DNA of 64,000 bases, taken from NCBI GenBank assembly GCA_902806565.1, contig CADCXA010000059.1, positions 62,001 to 126,000 on the forward strand, read 5' to 3'. Shown one piece after another: positions 11,363 through 23,100 of this stretch. Positions within the stretch are counted from its first letter, which is position 1; every line of letters starts with the position of its first letter. The stretch is from Hypoxylon rubiginosum (taxonomy: Eukaryota; Ascomycota; Sordariomycetes; Xylariales; Hypoxylaceae). The notes below the pieces were generated by a model. The model had not been told where the DNA came from and searched no databases. It worked only from the letters and a program-made list of their open reading frames with translations. The translations under genes were made by a program, and so were the position numbers.

Positions 11363-12023
11363 CTTTGCGACATTCGTAGGTAACTCGGTTTGGTGGTCAA
11401 GGCAGATTGTCAGCAAGTTAACGAACGAGATATGTGTCTTGGGCTGGCTGGTCTGCTGGCTGGTCTGCTGGCTGGCTGGCTGGCTGGTTGGAAGCTTCGC
11501 GGTAATAAGGTCCGCTAAAGATCGGAACCTACTTGGCATTCCGAAGATTAAATAGTACCTACCTACCTAGGTAGGTACATACCCTAGTATTTTGCTGTGT
11601 AGGGTACCCAGCGCTAGGGTATCCCTTGCGTTGCTGACACCGCTGACGCCAGGATAAAGAGGTACGAGAGCGGGGGGCCACATCCGATGAGAATATCTGG
11701 ATATCTACTTGTCTTACCCGTCCTGCCCGTCTCACCTGTCTTACCAAACACGAAAATTTTCAGCGCCACAAAAATTACACGTAGATATGTACGTGGGGTA
11801 GGTAGTGGCTATCCCTTACGTCTCTGAGGAGGTATTAGGAGGTATAAGTAGGTAGGTAATTTCAATGCCCCTGAAAGTACTCGTCTTTCTGCGTGCGTTG
11901 TGATTTCGCGGCCTTCGGGCGCTACTATAACAGCAAATCATAGCTTCCTTACTTGTCCATTGCGGATACTGATTCATGGCTATGCATCTATGGTATCTAT
12001 AAACATCGGATCAACCCCACAGC
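11363..12023. other. Intergenic with GGCT microsatellite and TAGGTA palindromes
   Basis: It holds a GGCTGGTCT/GGCTGGCT repeat (about 11442-11490) in the SDR leader, the palindrome-like ACCTACCTACCTAGGTAGGTA at about 11556-11577, and another GTAGGTAGGTA near 11842-11852. No gene is seen. Confidence 0.55.
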
Positions 12024-12730
12024 TCAAACAGGCGCGGTGTTCTTTGCGGATATGGTGTGGCGTCGAAGGTGTCTAGCTACACCCTCCGCCAGCGTGCAGA
12101 CTTTGCCACAACCGGGCCAGTTGCAAGTTAAAGGCCTATTATCCCCCGAGCCGGAGGCGTCGTTGTGCGCCTTTAAGTGCTTGTTCAAATCCGCCTCAGA
12201 GGAGACATTGGCGGCGCATCCCGGCCATTGGCAGATCGTGCCAATGTGCACCTCGCCCAGGTGCTGGCGCATCGTACGCGTAGACTTGAACACCTTTCTA
12301 CACTGCGTGCATGTGAGCTGCTCGGGTGGGGCTACGTTGTTGGGGTTCGTTGTTGTCGCCTCCTCGCTGTCGCCAACTGAAGTTCTTGTTAGCAGTCTTC
12401 CCGGTAGAGACTAGATAACATAACAGAGTAGAATTATTGTCAATGAGGAGTGCTGTTATATAAGGAATAGAGACCCAAGGGGCTTTTCGTGATTGGGGCA
12501 AAACTCTTCGGAGCGATATTGTAACTTGACATACCTGTAGCAGGAGCCCCGAAGATCCTTTCGTAGTTGTTTAAAAATCTCTCGATACACTTAGCCTCTC
12601 GATTAGTTAGAGGGGAAGGCGGGTCGGACGTCGAGTCGGACGTCGAGTCGGACGTGTAGTCGGACGTGTAGTCTTCTCCCGGAGGATCTGGCACTTCTGC
12701 TTCGTGCGTCGAAGCAGAGATAGAGGCCAT
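12024..12730 (-). CDS. Three-finger C2H2 zinc-finger protein, paralogue 1
   Basis: complement(12024..12376, 12535..12730), 182 aa. Exon 1 encodes an acidic, repetitive N-terminus (YTSD/STSD tetrapeptides) followed by DPPSPLTNREAK. The 158-bp intron 12377-12534 joins FGAPAT to VGDSEEATTT. Exon 2 holds three C2H2 fingers: CTQC-x12-HLGEVH, CQWPGC-x12-HLKAH and CNWPGCGKV...HLRRH. The last two have the C-x4-C spacing of GLI/Zic-type fingers. It is probably a nuclear DNA-binding protein. The gene at 14470-15118 has the same architecture and exon break and about half its finger residues identical. The two genes are divergent, so they look like a local inverted duplication. Confidence 0.85.
12623..12673 (-). 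repeat. Four in-frame 12-bp tandem units in the zinc-finger gene
   Basis: On the plus strand, GTCGGACGTCGA occurs twice (12623-12634, 12635-12646) and GTCGGACGTGTA twice (12647-12658, 12659-12670), then a partial unit. On the coding strand each unit gives a four-residue Ser/Tyr-Thr-Ser-Asp block, so copy-number change would keep the frame. Paralogue 2 lacks it. Confidence 0.85.
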
Positions 12731-14469
12731 GTCGATTATTGGTATGTTTACGTCTTTTTCTTGAAGGGGATAGGATTTTCAGTGTTTCTGCTGCAAAGTT
12801 CGATTTTCTTGAGAGAAGATGGGTGGCAAAGTAGGTGTATTTGGTCTGCAGGCCAAACAGTAGTTGATGTGCGTCTTCAGCAACAAAAAAAAAAAGAAAG
12901 GGAAAAAGGTTGAAGGCACATGCGTACCTCAGGTTATGCAGGTACCTAGAGAAAACAGAGGAAGATTTCCGCGGTTACGATGCTGAAGACGCCTGTCGAT
13001 TATATAATAAGTTACCTACCTGCCTGGTAGTCTAGACGATATAGATTAAGTATGAACAGGACGAGGATTCCCGTTCGCATGTGTCAGTTGCGGTTAATCA
13101 AACTACACTGTTTCTTTCCACGGATGCTCGTCTTATTGTTTTATAAGAACTCGCCATGATATGCGTTCTAAAGGCTCTTTGCTGCGCATAAATTTCACCA
13201 ACTCACGTCCATGTTGTCTTTTTTTTTTGGTATACCATAGTAGCTGAAATACCCTAGACAACTTAGTTTGCCCTTCCAAATTGATTATCAAACCCCATCC
13301 AAATGCGTATAATATCTTAGCCGGTTTCGCCGGTGACTCGTTCGATGGTATCTACATCGTACCTATATCGAAACCGTATTTGGTAAAAATAAGAGCATAC
13401 TTCTACCAATCTCTCCTAGGGCTTGATGGTCGGCTAGAGAGGCGCAACAAAAGGCTAACTGGCCGTCTATGGTGTCACAAGACCGTCCAAGCAACGAGAG
13501 AAACTAAGACGTTGTTGCACGAGGAGCTATATACCTAACAGCTACGAACGTCTTCGTATATACGAGAATGGCAGACAAAGAAGCCTGTCGGGCAAGGGAA
13601 CTCATCGTCCGCCTCCGATACCCCTGGTGGTATAAGCACCCAATACCGCCATTCTAGGGGCCACGATACCTCCCGGATAGTAAGGGCTAGGTTTGTGTGA
13701 CAAGACCTAAGTCCTGACATATGGTATTGTAGTGTTTATAAGTACCTGAAATAAGAACTCTTTGCGTAGCTAGATTATGTAGTCAGACATAGGATCTAAA
13801 GGCTTTGTCACATAAACCACGTGTGATTATAACGTACAGCCATTCCTAGATTATCCCAGTATTATTTCTTCAATTTATACCCACGAGTCAGTTTGTCATT
13901 TGTGTAACCGTAATAAAGGGGTAGGTTTATCCGTTACCTTTTTAGGAGACAGGGAGGAGGGATTGATGCCTAAAAGGGCCAACTGCTATGTGGTATTTTG
14001 GAGGCATATTATATTTCAACTATTTGTTCTCTTATATGTTAGTACCTTTGGCACTTATTGAAAGGGGATGGGTCTATCTCATGTTTTGAACCAACCCTAA
14101 TAAACTTGCAGCTACTAAAATACCAACTTGCCACTCTATTACTGTAGATAAAATGACTCTGAGATCAAGACGAGAATAGGTTCTTACCTAAATTGGTCTT
14201 GTACATTAATCGTTGTCATTATATACTTGGCAATAAATGAGCCAGCTGGATTCTGTACATTAATTGCAATCACGCGATACAATACGCTCGCAACTCATCT
14301 AGGCTGAGGCTCTGACATCGACCCGATTTTGTAATCGCTTATTATAAGGTAAACGCAATTTCCCGAGGAGGAGCTCCCAATGTTTATGCCATAAATAAGC
14401 TTGTAGCTTGTGATCTTCTTCTTTTGCTGTCTCGTTTTCGTCGACGAACACGATCCTTGCCTAATCAAC
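12731..14469. other. Divergent intergenic region of the zinc-finger pair, with a solo LTR
   Basis: Shared upstream region of the two divergent C2H2 genes. Apart from the LTR-like element at 13473-13719, placed about 745-750 bp from both start codons, it holds the motif TACCTACCTGCCTGGTA near 13013 and homopolymer runs near 12885 and 13220. No other gene is seen. Confidence 0.5.
13473..13719 (-). mobile_element. Solo-LTR-like element, copy A (247 bp)
   Basis: Ends are TGTCAC...CCTGACA (TG...CA termini with a TGTCA/TGACA inverted repeat). It is flanked by the 5-bp direct repeat TATGG at 13468-13472 and 13720-13724, as expected of a target-site duplication. The reverse complement aligns along its whole length with 16203-16423, which has its own different target duplication. 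TG/CA ends, 5-bp duplication and no coding content match a solo LTR left by recombination of an LTR retrotransposon. A non-autonomous DNA element with TGTCA ends is the alternative. The strand given is arbitrary, set opposite to copy B. Confidence 0.75.
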
Positions 14470-15118
14470 ATGAGTTCGCCAACGATACCACCAAAGCCTA
14501 CCAGAGGCAACTCCCTGATTACCCTGATGTGTGAGATAGAAGGAATCCAGCCACCGGGAGAAGATGCGTATCAATCGAATCCGCCGTCACCCCTTACGGA
14601 CAAGCAGGTCGGTGTCATTCTAAAAATCATTCGGAACAGAGAGGCGATCGCAGAAAGTTGCGCACCTAAAGGTACGTTGGGGGCTTTCGAGGCCATTAAT
14701 TCACGTTTAATAACTATCCCAGATTCATCCCATCCTACTTTCTATGACATGCCGTATGGATCCTTCAGCTAACATCCCACATCAACAATTAGATGAGCCA
14801 GCCTTGGGTAGCAAGGGTAAACCACTCGTGTGCCCGCAGTGCAACTTAAGACTCAAGACAATCAGAACTTTTAAACAACATGTCGGTGATGTTCATATCG
14901 GAACCCAATGCTTTTGGCCTGGCTGCGATACGACTGTCAGTACGGAGGTTGAGTTAAATGAGCACCTCAAAGGACACAACAACAACGCCGCTAGTGGCAT
15001 CGAGAACGGGCGAATGACTTGCAATTGGCCTCGATGCGGAAAGATATACAAGAATACTGACAGCGTCGCTCGACATCTGCGGAAGCATACAATCCTGGCT
15101 CGAGGAGCAGCCTCGTAA
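14470..15118 (+). CDS. Three-finger C2H2 zinc-finger protein, paralogue 2
   Basis: join(14470..14671, 14793..15118), 175 aa. Exon 1 encodes MSSPTIPPKP..., then IQPPGEDAYQSNPPSPLTDKQ, matching the PPGED...PPSPLT block of paralogue 1. The 121-bp intron 14672-14792 joins CAPK to DEPALGSKGKP at the same relative place as in the paralogue. Three C2H2 fingers follow: CPQC-x12-HVGDVH, CFWPGC-x12-HLKGH and CNWPRCGK...HLRKH. It is probably a DNA-binding regulator. It diverges from paralogue 1 and is flanked on both sides by solo-LTR-like elements. Several AG acceptors are possible (near 14727, 14768, 14792); only the last gives the paralogue-like join. Confidence 0.82.
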
Positions 15119-16792
15119 TATGGCAATCTTCAGCATTCGGAGCTGAGGTTTTCCTAACAGCGCCGCATAAACCTATTGAGCGCCTCCAGGGAGGTGTCTT
15201 TACGACGATTGTTATTACACTACGGTTGAACGAAGTAATGGATGACTGTGTTTTCCATTCGCCTAATATCACCACGCTTGCGTGAGATAGGCACCACTTT
15301 GCTCCTACCAGTAGACCGTAAGTCTACAGCGTTCATTACGAGGCCGTCGAGGTTCTAGCCTTTCAGCTTCAGACCCCCTGGACGGGGAGTGAACCGTGAT
15401 GGCGCCGGAGTTTGTTAGGGGGTGGGGGTTCGGAGGACAAAGGGCACCAGTGCCTGCCTAGGTATATATGCCCACAGACATTTGCTGTGAGGTTGATAGC
15501 TCACCGTGCAATGACGTCGTCGTTTCTGCGCTTTTTGGTTGCGTCTTGATAGGAGTGTTTCATGCTGTGATATGCTGCCGATGTCATGACTAGGGTTTCA
15601 AGACGAAAATTGCCATTATTTCCACAGTGAAGCTTGGATACATCTCTCTTGTTCGTCAGGTGCATACTAGCAGTCGATACAGTATGGCCACAGGCAATCC
15701 TTCAGAAACGTTGTACAGATGATGATTGGAAATGTTGAAAGTCGGATCACGAACTCGAGCTGTAAATTTATTACTTCTTTTGCCCTTAATCTACTTCTAA
15801 TAAGTGACATGGGGACTGAAAAACTGTTGAAGGAGTTTGCGTCTTGTCTTGGGCGACATAATTAGTTTTGTCTTGGCTAGGCTCGTAATTTGGATACTAT
15901 TAATCAGACCAGACGGGATTAAGCAAAAAGAGCTTTGTCACGATACCGAGTGTCTTGAATTCGTAGTCTTCACTTGTCTTCGTCTCTAATCCTTCAGGTT
16001 CTAGGGCTTGTTAGCAACTGACACAGTACACGGCGGGGTGTCATGCGGTGGTACTGAATAGGAGTACTGAAGTTTCACTCGACGGTCAACAAGGCATCTA
16101 AAGAGGATTTCATGGGATTCGATATGCTCGTTACACCAGAAATCCGTGACTTTCTTAGAGGACGCGCTGTAGATATGTAGGACAGCGCATTTAAACAGTA
16201 AGTGTCAGGACTTGGGTCTTGTTACACAGGAGGTATCGTGACCCCTGGAATAGCGATATCGGGTGCTTATACCACCAGGGATATCGGAGGCGAAGTTCCC
16301 TTGCCTGATGGGCTTCTTTGTCCGTCATTCCTGTATATACAAAGACGCTCGTAGCTGTTAGGTATATAGCTCCTCGTGCAACAACGTCTTAGTTACCCTC
16401 ATCGCTTGGACGGTCTCGTGACAGTAAGATTCATTGTCTTGTAAGGTCGTGAGGACCGAGTAATTGAGTCGACTGGTTCTGTGACGGAATGGAATCCCGA
16501 TGCCACACCGCTACACCACCAAAAGTGGAACGTTGTCAAGTCGGAGAATTAACTTCAAGCCACTTCGTCATGTAGTCATGTAGTCATGTACCTTAGAAAT
16601 GCGAGAGTTGCATAGAGAAAGGGAACACACGGCGCCATCTATGTGGGATTACGGAAGTCCGAAATCCATATGACTTGTTGAGTATTTGGTATTTGGAGTC
16701 GCATCTGATAAATGGTAAATGTAACCTTCTATATCCCCCTCACACATGCTACCTACGCGCTAATTCTTTGAAAGGTACATACATCAAACATC
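15119..16792. other. Intergenic with a solo LTR
   Basis: It holds the LTR-like copy B (16203-16423) and a threefold GTCATGTA tandem near 16567-16590. The rest shows no gene. Confidence 0.5.
16203..16423 (+). mobile_element. Solo-LTR-like element, copy B (221 bp)
   Basis: It starts TGTCAGGACTT and ends CTCGTGACA, flanked by the 5-bp direct repeat GTAAG at 16198-16202 and 16424-16428. It is inverted relative to copy A (13473-13719). By hand alignment it differs from copy A by two deletions (about 18 and 6 bp) and roughly 22 substitutions, nearly all C/T or G/A transitions, which fits RIP or CpG decay. No internal retrotransposon genes lie between the two copies, so these are separate insertions rather than one element. 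Confidence 0.75.
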
Positions 16793-18258
16793 ATGCTGCT
16801 CTACACGCCCACGATGATAGCTTTGCTGGCCGGGGCTTGGTCTTTAGCGGCGGCGGCGAAGGCTGTCGCCGAGTCCCCGAATCATCTAAGGGAGCGCCAG
16901 CAGAGCTATGGGAAAATATCGCCAAAAGTCGTCATCGTCAGTATGGTGAGTTTTGAATCATCATCCCCTGACAACTATCTTCCTCGCCTCAGATCGAAAA
17001 AACGGTTCCTATGTCAATGCGATTACTTACCTCGTAGTAAATAAAAACAGTTCTCTCCAGAAGCAGAGGTCTGGTACGAGAATTCACTAAACAGCTCTGT
17101 GGGCGATCTTCTCGCAAACAACATCACCGTTCGCGGCCTTTCTCCTTTGTACCCACATGTGCACTGCAACGAGCAAGGCGAGGTTTGCCAGCTCACCATG
17201 GGCGAGGCCGAGATCAATGCTGCTACGTCGATGGCGGCGTTCGTATTCTCGGGCCTCTTCGATCTGACCAGGACGTATTTCTTATTAGCGGGGATTGCCG
17301 GTGTCAACCCGAAGCTCGGCACACTAGGTAGCGTCGCGCTCTCCAAGTACTCAGTGCAGGTGGCGCTGCAATACGAGATCGACGCGCGCGAGATGCCTAT
17401 TAACTTTAGCACAGGCTACCTGCCGTATGGTGCATACGCGCCCAACGAATACCCATCCATCATCTACGGCACCGAGGTAATGGAGCTAAGCGAGAACCTG
17501 AGGGATGTCGCCGCCGAACTGGCCCAGCAAGCAGAGCTCGTCGACTCGGCCGACAGTGCCGACTACTGCACTAGGTACGTGACCAGCAGTGGGGTGTACG
17601 CGGCCGCTACGGCCAGTCCTAGTGTCATCAAATGTGATTCTGCCACCAGCGACGTATATTACTCCGGTACGTTCTTGAGCGAAGCGTTCGAGAACACGAC
17701 GAAACTTTGGACCAACCAGAGTACCGTAACCTATTGCATGAGTGCACAGGAGGACAGCGCCGTCCTGGAAGTATTGATGCGAGCTACCGTCTGGGGGCTT
17801 GTCGACTTCTCGAGAGCTATCGCGATGAGAACTGGTGCGAAATGAATTCCTATTTCAACTCTATTCCGTGCAAATAGCTATGTCGTAGGTATAAAGGCTG
17901 ACTAGATAACTTGGAAGGCTCCGACTTTGATCGCCCGCCACCGTCAGTTGGAGCTTTTCAGCATCTTCGTCTTCTCGACCAAAATGGCTTTGAAATTGCG
18001 ATACGGAATCTCTACCTAGCTGGAGTGGAGATCGTAACAGGCATTGTCGCAGAGTGGGACTCTGTATTCTACGAAGGAATTATACCAACAAATTATATCG
18101 GAGATATCATCGGCACATTAGGCGGCGAGCCGGATTTTGGTCCAGGAAGCTTGTTTGATGGAAAGGGGTTCTCAGTGGAACCAAGCGGAGAAACTAGCCT
18201 TACAAAGAGGAGGATCTTAACAAGGAGAAAAGGGAGAAAAACGGGTGGGTGGATGTAG
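16793..18258 (+). CDS. Secreted purine nucleoside permease (NUP) family protein, three exons
   Basis: join(16793..16945, 17051..17834, 17918..18258), 425 aa. A signal peptide (about residues 1-26, MLLYTPTMIALLAGAWSLAAAA) precedes ISPKVVIVSM, the start of the NUP domain. Intron 1 (105 bp) joins it to FSPEAEVWYENSL. The body has LYPHVHCNEQGEVCQLTMGE, the conserved TYFLLAGIAGVNPKLGTLGSVA, and CMSAQEDSA near the ligand pocket. Intron 2 (83 bp) joins AMRTG to SDFDRPPPS. The family (PF06516) is related to nucleoside phosphorylases. Yeast members take part in nucleoside uptake, and fungal secreted members probably bind or process nucleosides outside the cell. A basic C-terminus (KRRILTRRKGRK) is unusual. 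A second in-frame ATG at 16814 would shorten the signal peptide. Confidence 0.88.
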
Positions 18259-18650
18259 CTGGCTGCTTAAATGATGGGGATGGTTACTAGCAATAAGACT
18301 TTACTGAGGGTTTGGGTATGCGGAAATTGGCTTTAGGGTAATGGATAATAGTCGTATTGATATTTAGGAACTGCTACTGTACACTATTGCTTTTTTTGCA
18401 CTGCCGTCCTCGTGCTTAGTGGGTAGGGTGACCAGTTGCAGCTACTTCGCCGGCTATTCGTAAGCCAAGGGAGAGAGAAGACGCAGACATTTTCCTCGCA
18501 GATGCGGAATTAAAAGTAAGATGGTGGTAGCAAGTTGAAGTCGAGGCCATGGACTCTGACACCTGAAACATCCATATGCCAAATAAGGCAGATAGGGGCT
18601 TCGTGCAGTCGCATTGAAGTATTAGGCAGGGAATTCCGAGTGACGACAGC
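18259..18650. other. Convergent intergenic region
   Basis: 3' flanks of the NUP gene and the opsin gene. No other feature seen. Confidence 0.5.
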
Positions 18651-19586
18651 TTAAACATTAGTATGGGTCGCATGACCAGTGGTGGTAGCAGGATGGCTAC
18701 CGACGTTTGCTCCAGGGCCCTCGGGATGAACGCCGTATTGCTGAGTGTTGCCGTGGTTATACTTCTCGCTAGTAATTTGGCTACGATCTCGGATTCGGAG
18801 GCCCACGGACGATGAACTGATCTTGCGATGCCCCCAAATGAGGAGGAAGCCGAAGACAGGCTTCGACAAGACGTCAAGGACACCGTAGAATACAGCCTCT
18901 CCGTCGGGGTGAATGACGTTTCCCCCCTCGCTTAAACCCCAGGCAACGGGGTAGAGAAACCAGATGGAAATGAGGAAAACACCACACAACATGAACGTTT
19001 TCTTCGCATCTCCCCCGAGCGTTTGAGCGTGACGCCGTGCGTCGAACAGCAACTCGTACGCAATGAAGAAGAGTGCTGCCATGCCAAATGTCCAGAAGCC
19101 CCATTTGTATCTGGTACGGGTCAGAGCACCGATCAGGCCAGTAGCGATCATGATCTCGTCGGCGAGGATGGTTGCTAAAATCGTAGGTGTAGGGACCCCA
19201 GCAGTGAGGAGAAGGTCGAGGAGAAGCAACGGGGTAGTGATAACCCAATCGATATAACGAGCATAGAAGACTTCCCGAGTACCAGCTGATCGAACCCATT
19301 TGTTACCGGGGCGAATGAATTCAGCTTGAATGGGGACTTGCCCGAGGTTCGAACCCATCGCAAAATAGGCGATACATGCAACGGCTGTGATGCTCGCTGT
19401 GATATAATGGAAGACACGGTCATTCTGCGGCTTCCTGAAGGCGAGTGCCATAAAAATAAGTGTCGAAGCACCCATTGCAGCGCAGACGGCATAATACCAA
19501 TCTGAGGCATGGCTGGTGATTTCTAAATTTGCATGCTGTCCAACAACGTTGTTGTCGCTGAGTGCTTGATTGCCTGATCCGATCAT
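18651..19586 (-). CDS. Microbial (fungal) rhodopsin, CarO-like proton-pump type
   Basis: A single exon, 311 aa from the first true ATG (19586). Seven hydrophobic helices are visible. Helix C reads ARYIDWVITTPLLLLDL, with the bacteriorhodopsin D85 equivalent (D113 here), T89 (T117) and the internal proton donor D96 (D124), plus R82 (R110). Helix G has LDVLSKPVFGF, with the retinal Schiff-base lysine (K242) and the D212 equivalent (D238). All residues for light-driven proton pumping are present, unlike ORP-type opsin-related proteins, which lack the lysine. Fusarium CarO and Leptosphaeria rhodopsin are proven homologues. The tail is hydrophilic. A CarX-like retinal-forming enzyme lies divergently at 26.8-28.8 kb. 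A TATATA element sits about 100 bp upstream of the ATG. Confidence 0.95.
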   Translation of the reverse strand: MIGSGNQALSDNNVVGQHANLEITSHASDWYYAVCAAMGASTLIFMALAFRKPQNDRVFHYITASITAVACIAYFAMGSNLGQVPIQAEFIRPGNKWVRSAGTREVFYARYIDWVITTPLLLLDLLLTAGVPTPTILATILADEIMIATGLIGALTRTRYKWGFWTFGMAALFFIAYELLFDARRHAQTLGGDAKKTFMLCGVFLISIWFLYPVAWGLSEGGNVIHPDGEAVFYGVLDVLSKPVFGFLLIWGHRKISSSSVGLRIRDRSQITSEKYNHGNTQQYGVHPEGPGANVGSHPATTTGHATHTNV

Positions 19587-20194
19587 GTTGAGAATAAGCA
19601 GTGGCAAATCAGGGTGGTTTCGAGTAGCCGTTGCGGAGCGATATTGACAAGAGAAATTTCATAAAATGATTATTAGCTCTCGACGATATATAGAGAAAAT
19701 GGATACACGGATTGGCATTTCCACGGACAGACGTCAGGTTATTTGAACTCCTAAGATACCGAAAGTTCGAACGGCTGCGTGATGACGACTTCGTTATCTC
19801 ATGAAGCGCTTCGAACTTGGACTAAGAGCATAATAATGTCATACCACTGACATCAGAAACAAGGAATAAGACGAGAGATGCCTGTCGACCGCTTCTAGCT
19901 ATATGGTATCTATATAACAAGCTCCCAGCTCAAAGGACCATCCGACTAAGTGCAGCCCCTTAGGTTGTAGATGCTCAACGGGGTTTGAAAGGTAATAATA
20001 GCCTGGATCCTTTCGCTCTCAGTGCAGTATGCCACATCTTAAACGTATAGAAACCACGTAGAGACCAATGGCCTTATGCTAGTAGGATTAGACTTTTACC
20101 TTTCCTGTTATTTTTCATCCATATACTTGTAATTGTTAGTGTATAAGCGTGTATCACACCTAAAACCTTAACGTTTGGCGTTTCGCCACGCTAA
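19587..20194. other. Opsin promoter side, before the AT-rich block
   Basis: Normal-composition DNA upstream of the opsin (TATATA near 19685-19691 on either strand). A short GTTTGGCG...CGCCACGC imperfect inverted repeat near 20173-20191 lies right at the edge of the AT block. Confidence 0.5.
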
Positions 20195-23100
20195 AAGCCT
20201 TAAAATATTAAAACTTTATTTTTGAAATATTTACTTTTTATATATAAAAAGAATATAAATATTATTAAAAATAAAAATATTATATACTTTTTTATAACTT
20301 ATAATTATTATTAATTATATTTAATATATTAATTTATTATAATTTATTATTTTATTTAATTTAATAAAATAAAATAAAAAAAAAGTTTATAAATATATAG
20401 TTTTTTTTAGTTATTAATTTTATTAAAAAAGATATTTTAAAATATAAAAATAATATTATTTTAATAGTTATTATATTTTATTTTAATAAAATAAATTAAT
20501 TAATTTATATAAATAAATAAATTTTAAATAATTTAATTAAAATTTAAATATTTTTATAAGCTTTTATAAAAAAGATTATTTATTTAAATATAAAATTTAA
20601 ATAAGATTTTTTATAAAAATATTAATAAGTTATTTTAATATAATAATATTTTTAATTATAAATAAGTTATTATATATATTAATATAAATTTAAAGTTTTT
20701 AATTAATTATATTATTTAAATAATTAAAAAATAATTTAAATAAATAAGTTTTATAAATTAAAATAATATAAATAAGTTATTAAAATAAAAATAATATAAA
20801 TTATAATTTTTATAATAAAGTTTTAATAAAAAAAACCTTAATTAAAATAAGTTTTTTAATTTTTAATAATTTTAATATTATAATAAAAAATAATATAAGG
20901 TTTTTAATATATTTTTTAATTAAATATAAATTTAATAAGAAGTTATTTTTTATTTTATATATAATTTTTTATAAAAAATTTAAAAATTTAAAATTATAAT
21001 TATTAAATATATTTAATATAATATTTATAATTATTAAATAAATAATATAAGTTTTAATTAAATAACTTTATTAATAACTTTTTAAGTTTAAAAATAAATT
21101 ATATATTAATAAAATAATAAATATAAATTTTATTAATATTTTAAAAATATAATATAATTATATTATAATAAATATTTTTTATAATTTCTTTTTATATATT
21201 AAATTAAATATAATTATTTTAATTAAATAAATTATTTAAAATAAAATTAAAATTTAAATAAAATAATATTTTATTAATTATTAGTTGTTTTATAAAAAAC
21301 TAAACCTAGTTATTAATAAAAAAACTTAAATTATTTTTTTTTTTATATTTATAAAATCCTTTTAGTTTTTTAATAATAATTATTTTTTTAAGCTATTAAA
21401 GAAAAAATTTATTATTAAAAAATATAACTTTAAATATTAAAATTATTATAATATTAAATATTATAATAAATAATTTTATTATATTTATTATAATAAAAAA
21501 ATAAATTTATATAAATTAAATTTATATATAAATTTAATATAATATGTTAATTATTATAAGTTTTTTTTAATAAATTATAATAATTATTTTATTACTTTTA
21601 AAAAAAAAAAAATTAGATTATTTAACTTAATAAATAATAATTTTAATTAGTTTAATAAATAAAAGTTAAATAATATTAAAACAAGTATATTTAATTTAAT
21701 AATTAAAATAATTAAAATTTTAATAATAATAATATTATAATAATATTATAAATTAAAAAAATATTTTTATAAAAAATTAAAATAAGTAAAAAAAAAACTA
21801 AAAATAAAAGTTATATATTCTAAATAATTAAATTAGATATTATTTTTATTATATATAATAATAAAAACAAGTTTTTATTTTTTAATATTAATTTAAATTT
21901 TAATATTAAAATTAATAAAAATAAAAAAAAAGATATATAAATAAACCTTATTTTAATTATTAATAATATTATAAAATATAAAATTTATTTAATTATTATT
22001 ATAATTAAAGTAAATTAAAATAAACCCTTTTTATAAATAAATTAATATTAAAATATAGCTTAATAAAATAAAATAATTATATAAAAAACCGTTAAAAAAA
22101 AAAAACGCTGGTAAAATATATTAATTATTTAATATAATATAAATTATAATAATATTATATATAATATATTTTTAACATTTTATTATAATAATAATATAAA
22201 TATAATATAAAAATAATATTAAAATAAAAAATTATTAAATTTATATTTTATATTTTTTAGTTAATAAATAAAATATTAAAAAAAAGTAACTTAAAATAAT
22301 ATTTTATATTAAAAAAAAGATTTTTTAATAAATATAATTAAAATATTTTATTTTTATATAAAAAATATTTTAAATAAATATTAATAAATACGTGATATTT
22401 AATATTTATTAAAAAGCTAGGAAAAATAAAATTATTAATTATATTATTAATTTAAAATTACTTTTTAATTATTTAATTAATAAAAACTTTAATATATATT
22501 ATTTAAATTTTAAACTTAATTATAAAAACCGAAATAAAAAATATAATTTAATAAACTAATTAATAACTAGTAATATAATTTTTATAAATATATTAAAATA
22601 AGTTATTTAATATTTAAACTTAATAATAAATATAGTATTTTTTAATATTTTATTTATAAAAATAATAGTTACTAATAAGTTTTAAAATAAGATTAATTAT
22701 TATTTTTTTTTAATTATAATTTTTAAATAACTTATAAAATTATTATAAAAGTTATAATATAAAATAAATAATAATAATTAAAAGCGTTTTATAAAATTAA
22801 TATAAATAAATATTAAAATTTTATTAAAAATATATAATATAAATTTTAATAAAAAACTTAATAATTATATAAAAAAGTTTATAAAAATCTTTAAAAAAAC
22901 TATATAAACTATAAGTAAATTAAAATAACTTTTTTATAAATAAATAAATTAATAAACTAAGAAATATAAAATAATTTAAATAAAATTTAAAAAAATAAAA
23001 ATATAAAAAAACCTAAAAAAAAAAAGGTATATTTTAAAATAATAACATTTTTATTTAATAGTTTAAAAAGTTAAAAAAGCTTATTAATATAATATTATAA

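Noticed and set aside
11363..11539. N-terminal extension of the SDR gene to 11539
   Set aside because: It translates a GGCT microsatellite and leader sequence; the family starts near the ATG at 11362.
13281..13538. ORF of 85 codons running into LTR copy A, as a transposon gene
   Set aside because: It crosses the LTR border and resembles no transposase or gag-pol protein.
18416..18883. A 155-codon ORF overlapping the opsin 3' end
   Set aside because: It is in another frame of the opsin gene and its tail, with no recognisable domain.
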